Shown one piece after another: positions 51,248-60,928 of a DNA stretch of 64,000 nucleotides; the stretch's first letter is position 1, and every line of letters begins with the position of its first letter. Origin of the DNA: Paraburkholderia rhynchosiae (lineage in GTDB: Bacteria > Pseudomonadota > Gammaproteobacteria > Burkholderiales > Burkholderiaceae); NCBI RefSeq assembly GCF_002879865.1, contig NZ_PNXY01000010.1, positions 124,001-188,000 of the forward strand. The letters run 5' to 3'. A model generated the notes under the pieces. It was not told the origin of the DNA. It ran no database searches and saw nothing but the letters and a program-made list of their open reading frames with translations. A program made the position numbers and the translations under genes.

Positions 51248-53977
51248 ATGCGCAAATTACTACACGCCTGCTTCCTCGCCGTTATCCTTCTCGGCGCGCC
51301 GTCCGTTTTCGCCGCGGTGACGCCGGCCACAGCCGCTTCCGCAGCCTCCGGCACCGCGGTCACGTTGACGCCCGATCAGGCGCGGCAGGCTCTCTCGGTT
51401 CTCAACGATCCGAAGCGCCGCGCGCAAGTTGCCGATACCTTGCAGGCCATCGCCGCAGCCGGCGCGCTGAGTGCGCCGGCGTCCGCCGCGACGCCCGCGT
51501 CGGCGCCCGCCGCGGCCAGCGGCGCTGCCGCTCTCGTGCCCGCCGCGTTCAAGTCGAACGGACTCGCGTCGCAACTCGCGCGTCAAGGCGCGCACTGGGC
51601 GGTCCATCTGGGCGCGTCGCTGCGCAGTTCGGTCACGGCTCTACTCGACGTCGCTTCGGTACGCGCATGGTGGAACTGGCAATCGACCAGCCCGCAAGCA
51701 CGCTCGGTTTTCACGCACGTCGCGTGGTCGCTGCTGGCTGCGCTGCTGCCCGCGCTCGTGCTCGAATGGCTGGCGCGGCGTCTGTTGCGCCGCGCGTACC
51801 GCGCATTAGCCGCGCGCCGTGAACACGGCGCTGAAGCCGACGCGCCGCGCACGGACTTGCCGGTCGACGTCGAACCACAACCTGCCGACGCGCCCAACGC
51901 CGCGCCTCCCCTGCCCGCCCCGCCGCTCGCAGAGGCTCAGGCAGAGGCGCAGGCCAAAGCCCAAGCGTCGACGGCGGGCACAGCGGCCAATGAGCCAGGC
52001 GCGGCAACGACGCTCGCAACCGGCCAACCCGCCATGACGCCCCCACCCTCATCTGCGCACGGCAAAGCCGCCGAAGCCAGGGGCAAGCAGAACGCCACGC
52101 ATCACTGGACGCTTTTGCAGCGCCTGCCGCGCGCGCTTTTCATTACCGTGCTGCGCCTCGTGCCGCTTGCGGTGTTCGTCGGCGCGGCGAGCGCGCTCAT
52201 GTCCATCTTCACCGACGACGGCACGCCGCAAGACCGCGCGCTCGATTCGCTCGTCGACATCTACGTGCTGTGCCGCCTCGTCGTGATCGTCGGCGATTTC
52301 TTCCTGCAACCTGGCGCGCCGCGTTTGCGTCTGTTGCGCATGAGCGATGCATGGGCCGCGTTCGTGCATCGCTGGTTGATACGGATTGTCAGCGTGGTGG
52401 GCGCGGGTTCGGCGGTGGCCGAGATCGCGCAGTCGCTGGGTCTGAGCGACGCCGCGCATCTCGCGTTGATGAAAGTCGTCGCGCTCGCCGGCCACGTCAT
52501 GATCTCGATACTGATCCTGCAGTGTGCGAAGCCTGTGGGCGAACTGATCCGCCAGCGCATGGCGTCGCGCAAGTCGCTCGAGATGGCCGGCAATGCCCTC
52601 GCCGATGCCTGGGCATGGCTCGCGGCATTCGTCGTGATGGCGCTGTGGTTCATCTGGGCGCTCGACGTGCAAAACGGCTATCACGCATTGCTGCATCTCG
52701 GCGGCATGTCCCTCGCGGTGCTGGTGGGCGCGCGCGTGATGTCCATCGTGATCTTCGGCGGACTCGCGCGGCTCTTCAACGGACAGGAAGACGCCGCGAA
52801 GTCGCTCGTGCATCAGCACGCGTACCGCTATTACCCGCTATTGCGGCGCGTGGTGTCGTGGATCATCGGCATCGTGACCGCGCTGGCATTGCTCCAGGTC
52901 TGGGGCGTCGATATCGCCGACGTGTTCCGCTCCGGTACGGTCGGCCATCGTCTCGCCTCGGCGATCGTCACAATTGGCGTCGCCGCCGTGATCGCGCTGC
53001 TCGTGTGGGAAAGCGTCAACGTGTCGGTCGAGCGGCGGCTCGATCGCTGGACGACGAGCGGCGACCTGGTGCGCGCCGCGCGTTTGCGCACACTGCTTCC
53101 GATGCTGCGCACGGGGCTCTTCTGCGTGATTGCGCTCGTCGTCGTGCTCACCGGATTGAGCGAACTCGGCGTGAACATCGGGCCGCTTCTGGCGGGCGCG
53201 AGCATCTTCGGCGTGGCGCTCGGCTTCGGCTCGCAAAAGCTGGTGCAGGATTTCATCACCGGCATTTTCCTGTTGATGGAAAACGCGATGCAGGTCGGCG
53301 ACTGGGTGACGCTCGCGGGCGTGTCCGGCACCGTCGAATATCTGTCCATACGCACGGTGCGGCTGCGCGGCAGCGACGGCTCGCTGTTCACTGTGCCGTT
53401 CAGTTCTGTCTCGACGGTGAACAATACGAATCGCGGCATCGGCAATGCGGCGGTGCGTGTCAACATCGTGTTTGGGCAGGACGTGGATCTGGCGATCGAC
53501 ACGCTGAAGGAAATCGGCGCCGCGCTGCGCGAGGAGGAGAAGTTTAAGGACGGCATCCTGTCCGACTTCAGTTTCTGGGGCGTCGACGCGGTGGACGGCT
53601 CGGCCGTGACGCTGGCCGGCCAGATGCAGTGCCGGGATTCGGCGCGCTGGGGCGTGCAGCGCGAATTCAACCGGCGCATTCTCGACCAGTTTCGCGAGCG
53701 CGGCATCGAAATTGCGAACCCGCAGCGTAATCTGTTGACCTGGGACCCCGACAGCGTCGCCCCCCGTATCGAAGCGGACGAGCCCCAGAAGGACGAGCCT
53801 CAGAAGGACGAGCCGAAAGAAGCGCCACAAGGCCGCTCTTCCGCCGATGGCGCATCGTCGTCCGACGGCGCGTCAAAAGGCGACGCGCCGGTGGAAGACC
53901 AGATTCCTGTCGACTCGAAGCCCGCAGGCGGCCCCGGCACGCCAGCCAATCCTGGCTCGACGTCGCCGCACGAGTGA
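51248..53977 (+). CDS. Large MscS-family mechanosensitive ion channel
   Basis: 909 residues. A signal peptide (KLLHACFLAVILLGAPSVFA) is followed by a periplasmic-type helical domain, a cytoplasmic-looking Pro/Ala/Gln-rich loop (about 190-280), and several membrane helices. The MscS pore and vestibule begin at LLAGASIFGVALGFGSQKLV, with QVGDWVTLAGVSGTVE and RTVRLRGSDGSLFTVPFS typical of the family. The tail has three EPQKDEPQKDEPKE-type repeats and a Ser/Asp-rich end. Such multi-helix homologues release solutes on hypo-osmotic shock. It converges on the helicase gene 20 bases away. Confidence 0.88.
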   Translation: MRKLLHACFLAVILLGAPSVFAAVTPATAASAASGTAVTLTPDQARQALSVLNDPKRRAQVADTLQAIAAAGALSAPASAATPASAPAAASGAAALVPAAFKSNGLASQLARQGAHWAVHLGASLRSSVTALLDVASVRAWWNWQSTSPQARSVFTHVAWSLLAALLPALVLEWLARRLLRRAYRALAARREHGAEADAPRTDLPVDVEPQPADAPNAAPPLPAPPLAEAQAEAQAKAQASTAGTAANEPGAATTLATGQPAMTPPPSSAHGKAAEARGKQNATHHWTLLQRLPRALFITVLRLVPLAVFVGAASALMSIFTDDGTPQDRALDSLVDIYVLCRLVVIVGDFFLQPGAPRLRLLRMSDAWAAFVHRWLIRIVSVVGAGSAVAEIAQSLGLSDAAHLALMKVVALAGHVMISILILQCAKPVGELIRQRMASRKSLEMAGNALADAWAWLAAFVVMALWFIWALDVQNGYHALLHLGGMSLAVLVGARVMSIVIFGGLARLFNGQEDAAKSLVHQHAYRYYPLLRRVVSWIIGIVTALALLQVWGVDIADVFRSGTVGHRLASAIVTIGVAAVIALLVWESVNVSVERRLDRWTTSGDLVRAARLRTLLPMLRTGLFCVIALVVVLTGLSELGVNIGPLLAGASIFGVALGFGSQKLVQDFITGIFLLMENAMQVGDWVTLAGVSGTVEYLSIRTVRLRGSDGSLFTVPFSSVSTVNNTNRGIGNAAVRVNIVFGQDVDLAIDTLKEIGAALREEEKFKDGILSDFSFWGVDAVDGSAVTLAGQMQCRDSARWGVQREFNRRILDQFRERGIEIANPQRNLLTWDPDSVAPRIEADEPQKDEPQKDEPKEAPQGRSSADGASSSDGASKGDAPVEDQIPVDSKPAGGPGTPANPGSTSPHE

Positions 53978-53997
53978 AGCGATATGACCGTGGGCGC

Positions 53998-56262
53998 TTA
54001 TTGAACCTGCCACCAGCGCGGCAACAGGCGGCGCACCTCGGGCCGCCTGTAGCGGTCGTCGATCAGATGCACGACGCCCTCGTCGTGCTCAGTGCGAATC
54101 ACTCGCCCGGCCGCCTGCACGACTTTTTGTAAACCAGGGTACAGGTACATGTATTCGTAGCCGTTGCCGAATCGCGCGTCCATCGTGCGGCGCATCTCTT
54201 CGTTGACTTCATTCATTTGCGGCAAGCCAAGCGTCGCGATGAAAGCGCCGATCAACTGCTGTCCGACCAGATCGACGCCCTCGGAAAACGCGCCGCCGAG
54301 CACGGCGAAGCCGACGCCCTGCTGCGTGCTGCGAAATCGGGCGAGAAACGCGTCGCGCGCCGCTTCGTCCATGCCCGGTTCTTGCGCCCACACGGGCAAA
54401 CCGGGATGACGCTCGCGCATCAACGCAACCACCTGTTTTAAATATTCGAAACTGCTCAGGAACCCCAGGTAATTGCCAGGCTGCGTCGTGTACTGCCTGG
54501 CTATCAGTTCGACGATAGGCACGAGCGAGCGCTCGCGGTCGCGCCAACGCGTCGACACATTGCCAGCCACATGCACTTGCAATTGCTCCGCGCGAAACGG
54601 CCCTTCGACGTCCAGCCATTGCGTCTCTGGTGGAAGCCCCAGCGTATCGCGGTAAAAGTGATGCGGACTGAGGGTGCCCGAGAACATTACCGTGGTGCGC
54701 GCCGCGGCATAACGCGGCGCGAGAAACGGCGCGGGAATCACATTGCGCACGCATAGCGTGCAATTGCTTTGGTTGCGCGAAGCGTGGCGGTCCGCTGTGA
54801 GTGCGATGTCGAAAATCGAATGCTCGCCAAATTGCTCGGCGAGCGCGACGAAATGCATCGCATCGAAGAAAAAGCGCAGCGACGCCTCGTCGATGGAAAG
54901 CGGTGCCTCGGCAAGCTGATCCGTAACCGCGCCGATCAGATTTTGCGCTGCCGACAGCAGTTTGCCCGGCACGTCCGCATAGACCTGGTACGAGGCGGTT
55001 TGCGCTCGCTTCACCGCGTTCCATTCGCGCTGCAAACGTTCGAGCGGCTTGCGCAAAGTGGCCGGCGCCGTCTTGCACGCGAGCCGCAAAGCGGCCTGAT
55101 CCAGCGAGGCCGTGTACATGCGGCGCGCACGGTCGAGCAGATTGTGCGCTTCGTCCACCAGTACGCCGACGCGCCACTGGTTGATCTGCGTGAGCGCGTA
55201 GAGCATCGCACTGCTGTCGTAATAGTAGTTGTAATCGCCCACTACCACGTCGGCCCAGCGTGCGAGTTCCTGCGCAAGATAGTACGGGCAGACGTCGTGA
55301 GCGAGCGCCGCTTCGCGGACGGCCGCGCGATCGAGCCGAGGGCCGGCGAGCGCCGCGCTGCGCGCCGCGTGGAGCCGGTCATAAAAGCCCCGCGCGAGCG
55401 GACACGATTCACCGTTGCAGGCTTTGTCCGGATGCTCACAGGCTTTGTCGCGCGCGACCAGTTCAAGCGTTCTCAACGGCACAGGCGCGGCGCTTTGGCG
55501 AAGCGTTTCGATAGCGTCGAGTGCAAGCGCGCGGCCCGGCGTCTTTGCAGTGAGAAAGAGCACGCGATCGATCTGCTCCGACGCGCACGCCTTCAGCAAC
55601 GGAAAAATAGTGGCCAACGTTTTACCGATGCCGGTTGGCGCCTGCGCCATCAACGGCTTGCCATCGCGCGCGGCACGATAGACCGACACCGCCAACTCGC
55701 GCTGTCCGCTGCGAAACTGCGCATGCGGAAACTGCAGTGCACTCAAGGCGGCGTTGCGCGCCGCACGATGCGCTTCTTCCTGCACGGCCCAGTCGAGAAA
55801 CCGCTCGCATTGCTCGACGAAGAAAATCTCCAGTTCGCGCGCGGTGTGCGTTTGCGTCAGCAGCGTTTCCTTCTGACTGCCGATGTCGAAGTACACGAGC
55901 GCCACCGTCAACCCGGCAAGCTCGCGCGCGCGGCACAGCAGATGCCCGTACGCCAGCGCCTGCGCCCAATGCAACGTGCGGTGATTTGCGGGCATGCGTT
56001 CCAGGTCGCCACGATGCGTCTTGACCTCTTCAAGCCGGTTAGCCACCGGATCGTAGCCGTCCGCGCGACCGCGCACGGTGAGGTTGCGATGCGTGCCTGT
56101 CAGCGTGATTTCGGTTTCGTAGCCGCCTGCGCGACGGCCCGCGACCGTCATATGACCCGCCATGCCTTCGAGCGAAGTCGGCGCCGGCGTGAACCGAAGA
56201 TCGAGATCGCCGCGTCTTGCGGTGAACTCGCACATTGCCCGCACGGCGACGACGTAAGTCAT
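53998..56262 (-). CDS. XPD/DinG-like Fe-S helicase with N-terminal RecB/Cas4-type nuclease motif
   Basis: 754 residues. Near the N-terminus the PD-(D/E)xK pattern of RecB/Cas4 nucleases is complete: D68 (GRADGYD), E79-x-K81 (EEVKTH) and Q101-xxx-Y105 (QALAYG). The helicase part has Walker A APTGIGKT (208-215), a cysteine group (KACEHPDKACNGESCP and later DVCPYYL) fitting the XPD/DinG 4Fe-4S cluster, and DEAH (VDEAHNLLD). Late motifs are AFSEGVDLVGQQL and QAAGRVIR. Known relatives are 5'-3' helicases. Its start overlaps the VRR-NUC stop (ATGA), so it shares that operon's LexA box. Confidence 0.88.
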   Translation of the reverse strand: MTYVVAVRAMCEFTARRGDLDLRFTPAPTSLEGMAGHMTVAGRRAGGYETEITLTGTHRNLTVRGRADGYDPVANRLEEVKTHRGDLERMPANHRTLHWAQALAYGHLLCRARELAGLTVALVYFDIGSQKETLLTQTHTARELEIFFVEQCERFLDWAVQEEAHRAARNAALSALQFPHAQFRSGQRELAVSVYRAARDGKPLMAQAPTGIGKTLATIFPLLKACASEQIDRVLFLTAKTPGRALALDAIETLRQSAAPVPLRTLELVARDKACEHPDKACNGESCPLARGFYDRLHAARSAALAGPRLDRAAVREAALAHDVCPYYLAQELARWADVVVGDYNYYYDSSAMLYALTQINQWRVGVLVDEAHNLLDRARRMYTASLDQAALRLACKTAPATLRKPLERLQREWNAVKRAQTASYQVYADVPGKLLSAAQNLIGAVTDQLAEAPLSIDEASLRFFFDAMHFVALAEQFGEHSIFDIALTADRHASRNQSNCTLCVRNVIPAPFLAPRYAAARTTVMFSGTLSPHHFYRDTLGLPPETQWLDVEGPFRAEQLQVHVAGNVSTRWRDRERSLVPIVELIARQYTTQPGNYLGFLSSFEYLKQVVALMRERHPGLPVWAQEPGMDEAARDAFLARFRSTQQGVGFAVLGGAFSEGVDLVGQQLIGAFIATLGLPQMNEVNEEMRRTMDARFGNGYEYMYLYPGLQKVVQAAGRVIRTEHDEGVVHLIDDRYRRPEVRRLLPRWWQVQ

Positions 56263-58097
56263 GCGGTGCGCTCCGCGGCGAACGTCGGGTTTGACGTTGC
56301 CTCGGCGATTGACTCTGTGCTCGCATTCGCGACCCCATTTGCGACTGCTTCTCCGACTGCTTCGTCAGTCCAACGCACATCGAGCACGCGCACCGACATG
56401 CCATGCTGCACGCAGTACGCGAGCCAGCGAATCTGGTTGTCCTGCAAACGGTCGCCGGGGCCCTTCACTTCGATCAACTCATAACGGCGCTCGGTGGGCC
56501 AGAAACGGATCAGATCGGGCAGACCCGAGCGATTGCCGCGGATGTCGAGCAGCAAGCGCTCAAACCACAATTTCAAATGCTCGGCGGGCAGGCAGTCGAG
56601 CGCCGTCGCGACAAGCTCCGGCGTAAGCAGTCCCCAGAACAGGAACGGCGATTGCACACCGGCCTTGCCATGCAGATGCCGCTCAATCGTCTCGCGATAG
56701 ATGCCGCTATCGAGTTGAGCCAGACACGCCGCGAACTGTTCCGCGCGCCGCGCATGGAAATCCGGCGCGTGAAGGTCGGCGGGACCACGTTGGAACGGAT
56801 GAAAGAACGCACCCGGCAGCGCCGCGAACACCGGCTCCCAGCACAGCAGTCCGAACAGGGAGTTGATCAGCGCATTCTCGACGTAATGCACGGGCGCGGA
56901 CTCGCAAGTCAAATGATCGCGGACGACATATTCGACCGCTTGCGGCGCCTGCGGCCTCGGCAATATCAGTGTGCTGCGTTCCGCCGCGCGCGCAGCAACC
57001 GCGCGAACCGTCGGCTGACCGAGCTTACGCCGCAAACGCGGCAACATGCGCGCAATGCGCTGCGCCTCTTCCTCGCTCTCGGGCAAGACGGCGGCCTGCG
57101 AAGCGAGCGCGAGCGCTTCTTCAAAACGCTCGCTGCGCTCGAGCACGCGCATCCGCCGATGGCGCGCGCCCGGCCATGCGCAAACCTCGTACACGGCGAG
57201 CGCAGTGAGCCAATTCTGGCGCCGTTCGCAATGCTGGCCGATGCGAAAGAGCAGCTTCGCGCGGCGCGTTTCGAGCCACGAGTTAGAGATTTGAACCGCC
57301 TGAATGCGAGCGACCAGATCATGGATCGCCGCGCTCTCCATGTCGCCGCTAACGAGCGATCCCAATGATTCTATTGATTCAAGCTCGTCACGGCACACAT
57401 GCAACGCGAGATAAACGTCCACGTCCACGCGCTGCTGAAAGGCTCGCGACGACGGCGCAAACGCCACCTTTTCATACTGGAAGACGCCGAGATCGGCGAG
57501 CACGAATTCGGACCAGTCCTGTTGGAGATTGCCGAAGAACATCAGACGCAGACGTTCGCAGAGCGGCGCGATATCGACGCGGAACACGCAATCGGTCGTT
57601 TGACTGTGCCAGGCAGAGAGCGGGCGCGCCAGGCAACCAGCTGTATCTGGCTCATCGAGTTCTGCGTAGAACGGACGCAGCGCTTCCAGCAAATCCGGCT
57701 TACGCAAACTCCTTGCCCCGGGAACCAATGCGAGTGCATCCGCGAACAGGTCGAGCAATTCGGGGCGCGTGGTGAGCGCGAAAAGATCGTCGAGTGTGAG
57801 AGGCGGCTCGGGGTCCAGCCAGCCGAGCGCCGTGATGGGCGCTGCGGCTCGCAACGGGCAGCCGATCTCATCGTAAGACAGGCGGCTCGCGCGAAACAGC
57901 GTGCCTTTGCGCATCAGCATGCGGACCAGCAGCGCGCGCGACACTTGCGGCAAGACCGCGAAAGAGCCGAGAAAAGCGCGCTCGTGCGTATCGAGCAGAT
58001 CGTCGTAACGTTGTGCGAGCCACGCCAGCGCACGCTCAAAGTTCAGCAGATAGTAAGGGACGCCGGCGAGGGAATCCGGCGGAGCATCGGTTGCCAC
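56259..58097 (-). CDS. FAN1-like VRR-NUC nuclease
   Basis: 612 residues from GTG 58097. The C-terminal VRR-NUC domain has P527-D528 (GLPDLIRFW) and E543-V-K545 followed by GPGDRLQDNQ, the PD-(D/E)xK site of FAN1. The upstream helical region (SAP-less TPR/winged-helix-like) with YYLLNFERALAWL near the start fits bacterial FAN1 proteins. FAN1 enzymes cut branched DNA and unhook interstrand crosslinks. The GTG is preferred to the ATG at 58139 because the LexA box lies between the two. It is first in a two-gene operon with a nuclease-helicase. Confidence 0.88.
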   Translation of the reverse strand: MATDAPPDSLAGVPYYLLNFERALAWLAQRYDDLLDTHERAFLGSFAVLPQVSRALLVRMLMRKGTLFRASRLSYDEIGCPLRAAAPITALGWLDPEPPLTLDDLFALTTRPELLDLFADALALVPGARSLRKPDLLEALRPFYAELDEPDTAGCLARPLSAWHSQTTDCVFRVDIAPLCERLRLMFFGNLQQDWSEFVLADLGVFQYEKVAFAPSSRAFQQRVDVDVYLALHVCRDELESIESLGSLVSGDMESAAIHDLVARIQAVQISNSWLETRRAKLLFRIGQHCERRQNWLTALAVYEVCAWPGARHRRMRVLERSERFEEALALASQAAVLPESEEEAQRIARMLPRLRRKLGQPTVRAVAARAAERSTLILPRPQAPQAVEYVVRDHLTCESAPVHYVENALINSLFGLLCWEPVFAALPGAFFHPFQRGPADLHAPDFHARRAEQFAACLAQLDSGIYRETIERHLHGKAGVQSPFLFWGLLTPELVATALDCLPAEHLKLWFERLLLDIRGNRSGLPDLIRFWPTERRYELIEVKGPGDRLQDNQIRWLAYCVQHGMSVRVLDVRWTDEAVGEAVANGVANASTESIAEATSNPTFAAERTA

Positions 58098-58111
58098 GGA
58101 GTTTGCAGGAC

Positions 58112-58127
58112 CTGTACGTTTATACAG
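58112..58127 (-). promoter_or_regulatory. LexA (SOS) box upstream of the VRR-NUC/helicase operon
   Basis: CTGTATAAACGTACAG on the minus strand fits CTG-N10-CAG and shares CTGTATAAA with the box at 357. It lies 14 bases before the GTG start at 58097. A TATAAA inside it may be the -10. No clear -35 is seen. Confidence 0.8.
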
Positions 58128-58170
58128 TGATGATAGCAAACTCCCTTGCCGTCACCGCGAGCGCTTTCCC

Positions 58171-58755
58171 TTAGGGCGCGATCCACACCACCGTCAACGA
58201 GCGCACGCCTTGCGCGCCGCGAATCAGCACGCCTTCGATGTCCGCCGTCGCCGAGGGCCCCGTCACGAGCGCGGCATAACGCGCGTCACGAAAATCATCG
58301 CGGCGGTAAACGTCCTGCAAACCTTCGATCAGTTGCGCTGGATCGAGCAGCACAATCAGATGCTGCACGATGTAACCCAACGCATTGACCACGTACTCGC
58401 GTTCGCTGAACCACACCGAGCCCGTCTCGGCGACGCCGAAGCGCGCACGCACCACCCCGACATCGACGTCCTGCAACGAGGCCGGTTCGGTATCGGCTCT
58501 GAGCGCACGCGTGCCGGGCACTTCGGCGGTGGCTGATGCGACCGATACCGCCGCGCCGAATCGCTCGCGGATCAGGCCGGCGACGTCCGAGCCCGCCGCG
58601 ACTTCGACACACGCGCCGCCCATCATTTGCAATGCGGCGGCAAAGCGCGCGCGCAGATCGCCGCCGACAGCGCTGAACAACGGCACGTCGGGCCGCGGTC
58701 GCGCCGCCGGTTGCGCCTGGCGCACTTTCGCGAGAAAGGCCTCACGCGTTGCCAT
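58171..58755 (-). CDS. lutC: LutC, LUD-domain subunit of L-lactate utilisation
   Basis: 194 residues, a single LUD domain with VGVVRARFGVAETGSVWFSE and YIVQHLIVLLD, typical of LutC/YkgG. It is third in lutA-lutB-lutC and overlaps lutB by 14 bases; ATG 58755 follows GAGGAGG inside lutB. The LutABC complex oxidises L-lactate to pyruvate with Fe-S electron transfer. The separate role of LutC is not well known. The SOS-boxed VRR-NUC gene begins 73 bases after its stop. Confidence 0.92.
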   Translation of the reverse strand: MATREAFLAKVRQAQPAARPRPDVPLFSAVGGDLRARFAAALQMMGGACVEVAAGSDVAGLIRERFGAAVSVASATAEVPGTRALRADTEPASLQDVDVGVVRARFGVAETGSVWFSEREYVVNALGYIVQHLIVLLDPAQLIEGLQDVYRRDDFRDARYAALVTGPSATADIEGVLIRGAQGVRSLTVVWIAP

Positions 58756-60133
58756 CGCCACCTCCTCGGTTTTGCTTGTACCAGGCGTGGAAGGTCTGCT
58801 TCGGTGCCTCCGGCAATTCGCGTTGCCTGCCCCAGATATTCAATGGGTTATAGAGCACGAAGTTCGGCAGCCGCCGCAATGCGCCGCTCATGGACGCCAC
58901 CGTCGCGCGATATAGCGTCGAGCTCCCGAGCAGTCGCCCGGCCATCTTCAACACTTCCTGCTTCACGAAAGGCACTTCGTGACGCTCGGCAATCACCGTG
59001 CGCCATTTGTAGATCTGCTCGTGAATATTGATCTTCACCGGACATACATTCGTGCAACTGCCGTTGAGCGTGGACGCGAACGGCAGCGCGCTATAGCGCT
59101 TCAGATCGAACGTCGGGTTGATGATCGCCCCAATCGGCCCCGAGTAAGTGCCGCCATACGACAGACCGCCGCTGCGCCGGTAAACGGGACACGTGTTCAT
59201 GCACGCGCCGCAGCGAATGCATTTCAGCGAATACCAGAAGTCTTCCATCGCGAGCCGTTCGGAACGGCCATGATCGACCAGGATGAAATGCATCTCGGCG
59301 CCCGGACGCGGCGCGCGGAAATGCGACGTGTATTGCGTGATCGGCGAACCAAGCGCGCTACGCGAGAGCATGCGAATGAACACGCCGAGATCGGAGACCT
59401 TCGGGATCAGCTTCTCGATACCAATCGACGCGATATGCAATGGCGGCACATTCGCCGAAAGATCCGCGTTGCCTTCGTTCGTGCACACCACGACCGTGCC
59501 CGTCTCCGCTACCGCGAAATTGCAGCCGGTCATGCCCGCCGTTTTCTCGCGTACGAAATACGGGCGCGTATTCATACGCTGACTTTCGGCGAGATAATGA
59601 ATGTCGCTGTTTTTCGGGTCTGTGCCGATGGTTCGGCCGAACAGTTCGGCGACGTCCGCGCGCAGTTTGTGCACCGCGGGCACCACCATATGGCTCGGGT
59701 CCTGATGATCGAGTTGCTGGATGCGCTCACCCAGATCGGTTTCCATCACCGTGATGCCGCGCGGTTCGAGATATTCGCGCATCTTGCATTCGTCGGTGAG
59801 CATGGACTTGCTTTTGACAAGCGTGGTCATGCCGCGCTCCGACATGATCTTGTGCACGAGCGCGTTGTGCTCTTCGGCCGTCGATGCGCAATGTACGACC
59901 ACACCATTCGCCTCGGCCGCCGCCGCGAACTGTTCGAGGTACTCGGACAAATGCGATAGCGTGTGTTCCTTGATGCCTGATGCAAGCTCTCGCAACGTCT
60001 CCCATTCGGCAATGCCGTGCGCCTGTGCGTCGCGTTTCTCACGCAAATCCCATAGACGCCTGTCGTGAAACGCAACGTGCTCCGTCTTTTTGATGAACTG
60101 GCCGGCTGCTCTTGCGTGGTCGATCCGGCTCAT
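58742..60133 (-). CDS. lutB: LutB, Fe-S/LUD subunit of L-lactate utilisation
   Basis: 463 residues. The N-terminal LUD domain includes AETGTVVVCTNEGNADLSANVP (about 200). Two 4Fe-4S clusters are seen: CIRCGACMNTCPVYRR and the partner group CTNVCPVKINIHEQ. This is the LutB/YkgF layout. It starts inside the lutA stop (ATGA), so ATG 60133 is certain and the open frame farther upstream belongs to the lutA region. Cytoplasmic or membrane-associated lactate oxidation with LutA and LutC is inferred from the family. Confidence 0.95.
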   Translation of the reverse strand: MSRIDHARAAGQFIKKTEHVAFHDRRLWDLREKRDAQAHGIAEWETLRELASGIKEHTLSHLSEYLEQFAAAAEANGVVVHCASTAEEHNALVHKIMSERGMTTLVKSKSMLTDECKMREYLEPRGITVMETDLGERIQQLDHQDPSHMVVPAVHKLRADVAELFGRTIGTDPKNSDIHYLAESQRMNTRPYFVREKTAGMTGCNFAVAETGTVVVCTNEGNADLSANVPPLHIASIGIEKLIPKVSDLGVFIRMLSRSALGSPITQYTSHFRAPRPGAEMHFILVDHGRSERLAMEDFWYSLKCIRCGACMNTCPVYRRSGGLSYGGTYSGPIGAIINPTFDLKRYSALPFASTLNGSCTNVCPVKINIHEQIYKWRTVIAERHEVPFVKQEVLKMAGRLLGSSTLYRATVASMSGALRRLPNFVLYNPLNIWGRQRELPEAPKQTFHAWYKQNRGGGDGNA

Positions 60134-60873
60134 GCGCGCGCTCCGTTCAGCACTTGCGCGATGTGGATGAAGCGCGCGTCGGCTTTCATGCGTTCCGCGC
60201 AGCCTTGTTGATGCATCAGGCACGACATGTCGCCCGATACGATGTATTGCGCGCCGGCGTTCAGATGATCGCGCACCTTGTCCTGCCCCATGCGTACTGA
60301 CACCGGCTCTTCTGTGACGGAGAACGTGCCGCCGAAACCGCAGCATTCGTCCGGCCGCGACGGCTTCACGAACTCGATGCCCTTTACACCTTCGAGCAAC
60401 GCACGCGGCTTCGAAAATGGCGTGCCCGCTACTTCCGACACCGATGCTTCCTTCAGATGCCGCAATGCGCTGCAACTGTTATGCAAGCCGACGCGATACG
60501 GAAACTCGGCCCAAGGAAATTCGCGCGCGCCGACCACGTCGTGCAGAAACTCGACGAGCTCATAAGCGCTCGCGCGCACCTTCTTTACATCATCGGTTTG
60601 ATCGATGGCGGTTAGATGCTCACGCACATGATGAATACAGCTCGCCGACGGTCCGACAATGTAGTCGTAGCCCGCGAAGTTGCGCGCGAACACGCGCTCG
60701 GCGCCGGCCGCTTCGGCGTGCGCGCCACTGTTGGCCATTGGCTGGCCGCAACAGGTCTGCTCCTGCGGATAGTCGACCTCGATGCCGAAGCGTTCGAGCA
60801 ATTCGAGCGTGGCGATGCCGACCTCGGGATAGAACGCGTCGATGAAGCACGGAATAAAGAGGGCGACTTTCAT
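60130..60873 (-). CDS. lutA: LutA, CCG-domain subunit of L-lactate utilisation
   Basis: 247 residues with two cysteine-rich CCG domains: PCFIDAFYPE with QTCCGQPMANSG, and HNSCSALRHL with DECCGFGGTFS. This is the LutA/YkgE (GlpC-like) type that binds Fe-S clusters. It is first in the lutABC operon. The promoter (TTGACA-N17-TATATT) and the palindromic operator lie 56-97 bases before the ATG. The regulator gene lies just upstream on the same strand. Confidence 0.95.
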   Translation of the reverse strand: MKVALFIPCFIDAFYPEVGIATLELLERFGIEVDYPQEQTCCGQPMANSGAHAEAAGAERVFARNFAGYDYIVGPSASCIHHVREHLTAIDQTDDVKKVRASAYELVEFLHDVVGAREFPWAEFPYRVGLHNSCSALRHLKEASVSEVAGTPFSKPRALLEGVKGIEFVKPSRPDECCGFGGTFSVTEEPVSVRMGQDKVRDHLNAGAQYIVSGDMSCLMHQQGCAERMKADARFIHIAQVLNGARA

Positions 60874-60928
60874 AGGCTCATCGAAGGTAAAGCGGCATAC
60901 GGAGACACCGCCAGTAAGGCTGGTATGC

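Noticed and set aside
54769..56484. 571-codon plus-strand open frame opposite the helicase
   Set aside because: Composition is Arg-heavy shadow; the minus strand carries Walker A, DEAH and Fe-S cysteines.
58098..58139. ATG at 58139 as start of the VRR-NUC gene
   Set aside because: It would place the LexA box inside the coding region; GTG 58097 is downstream of the box and fits the family opening better.
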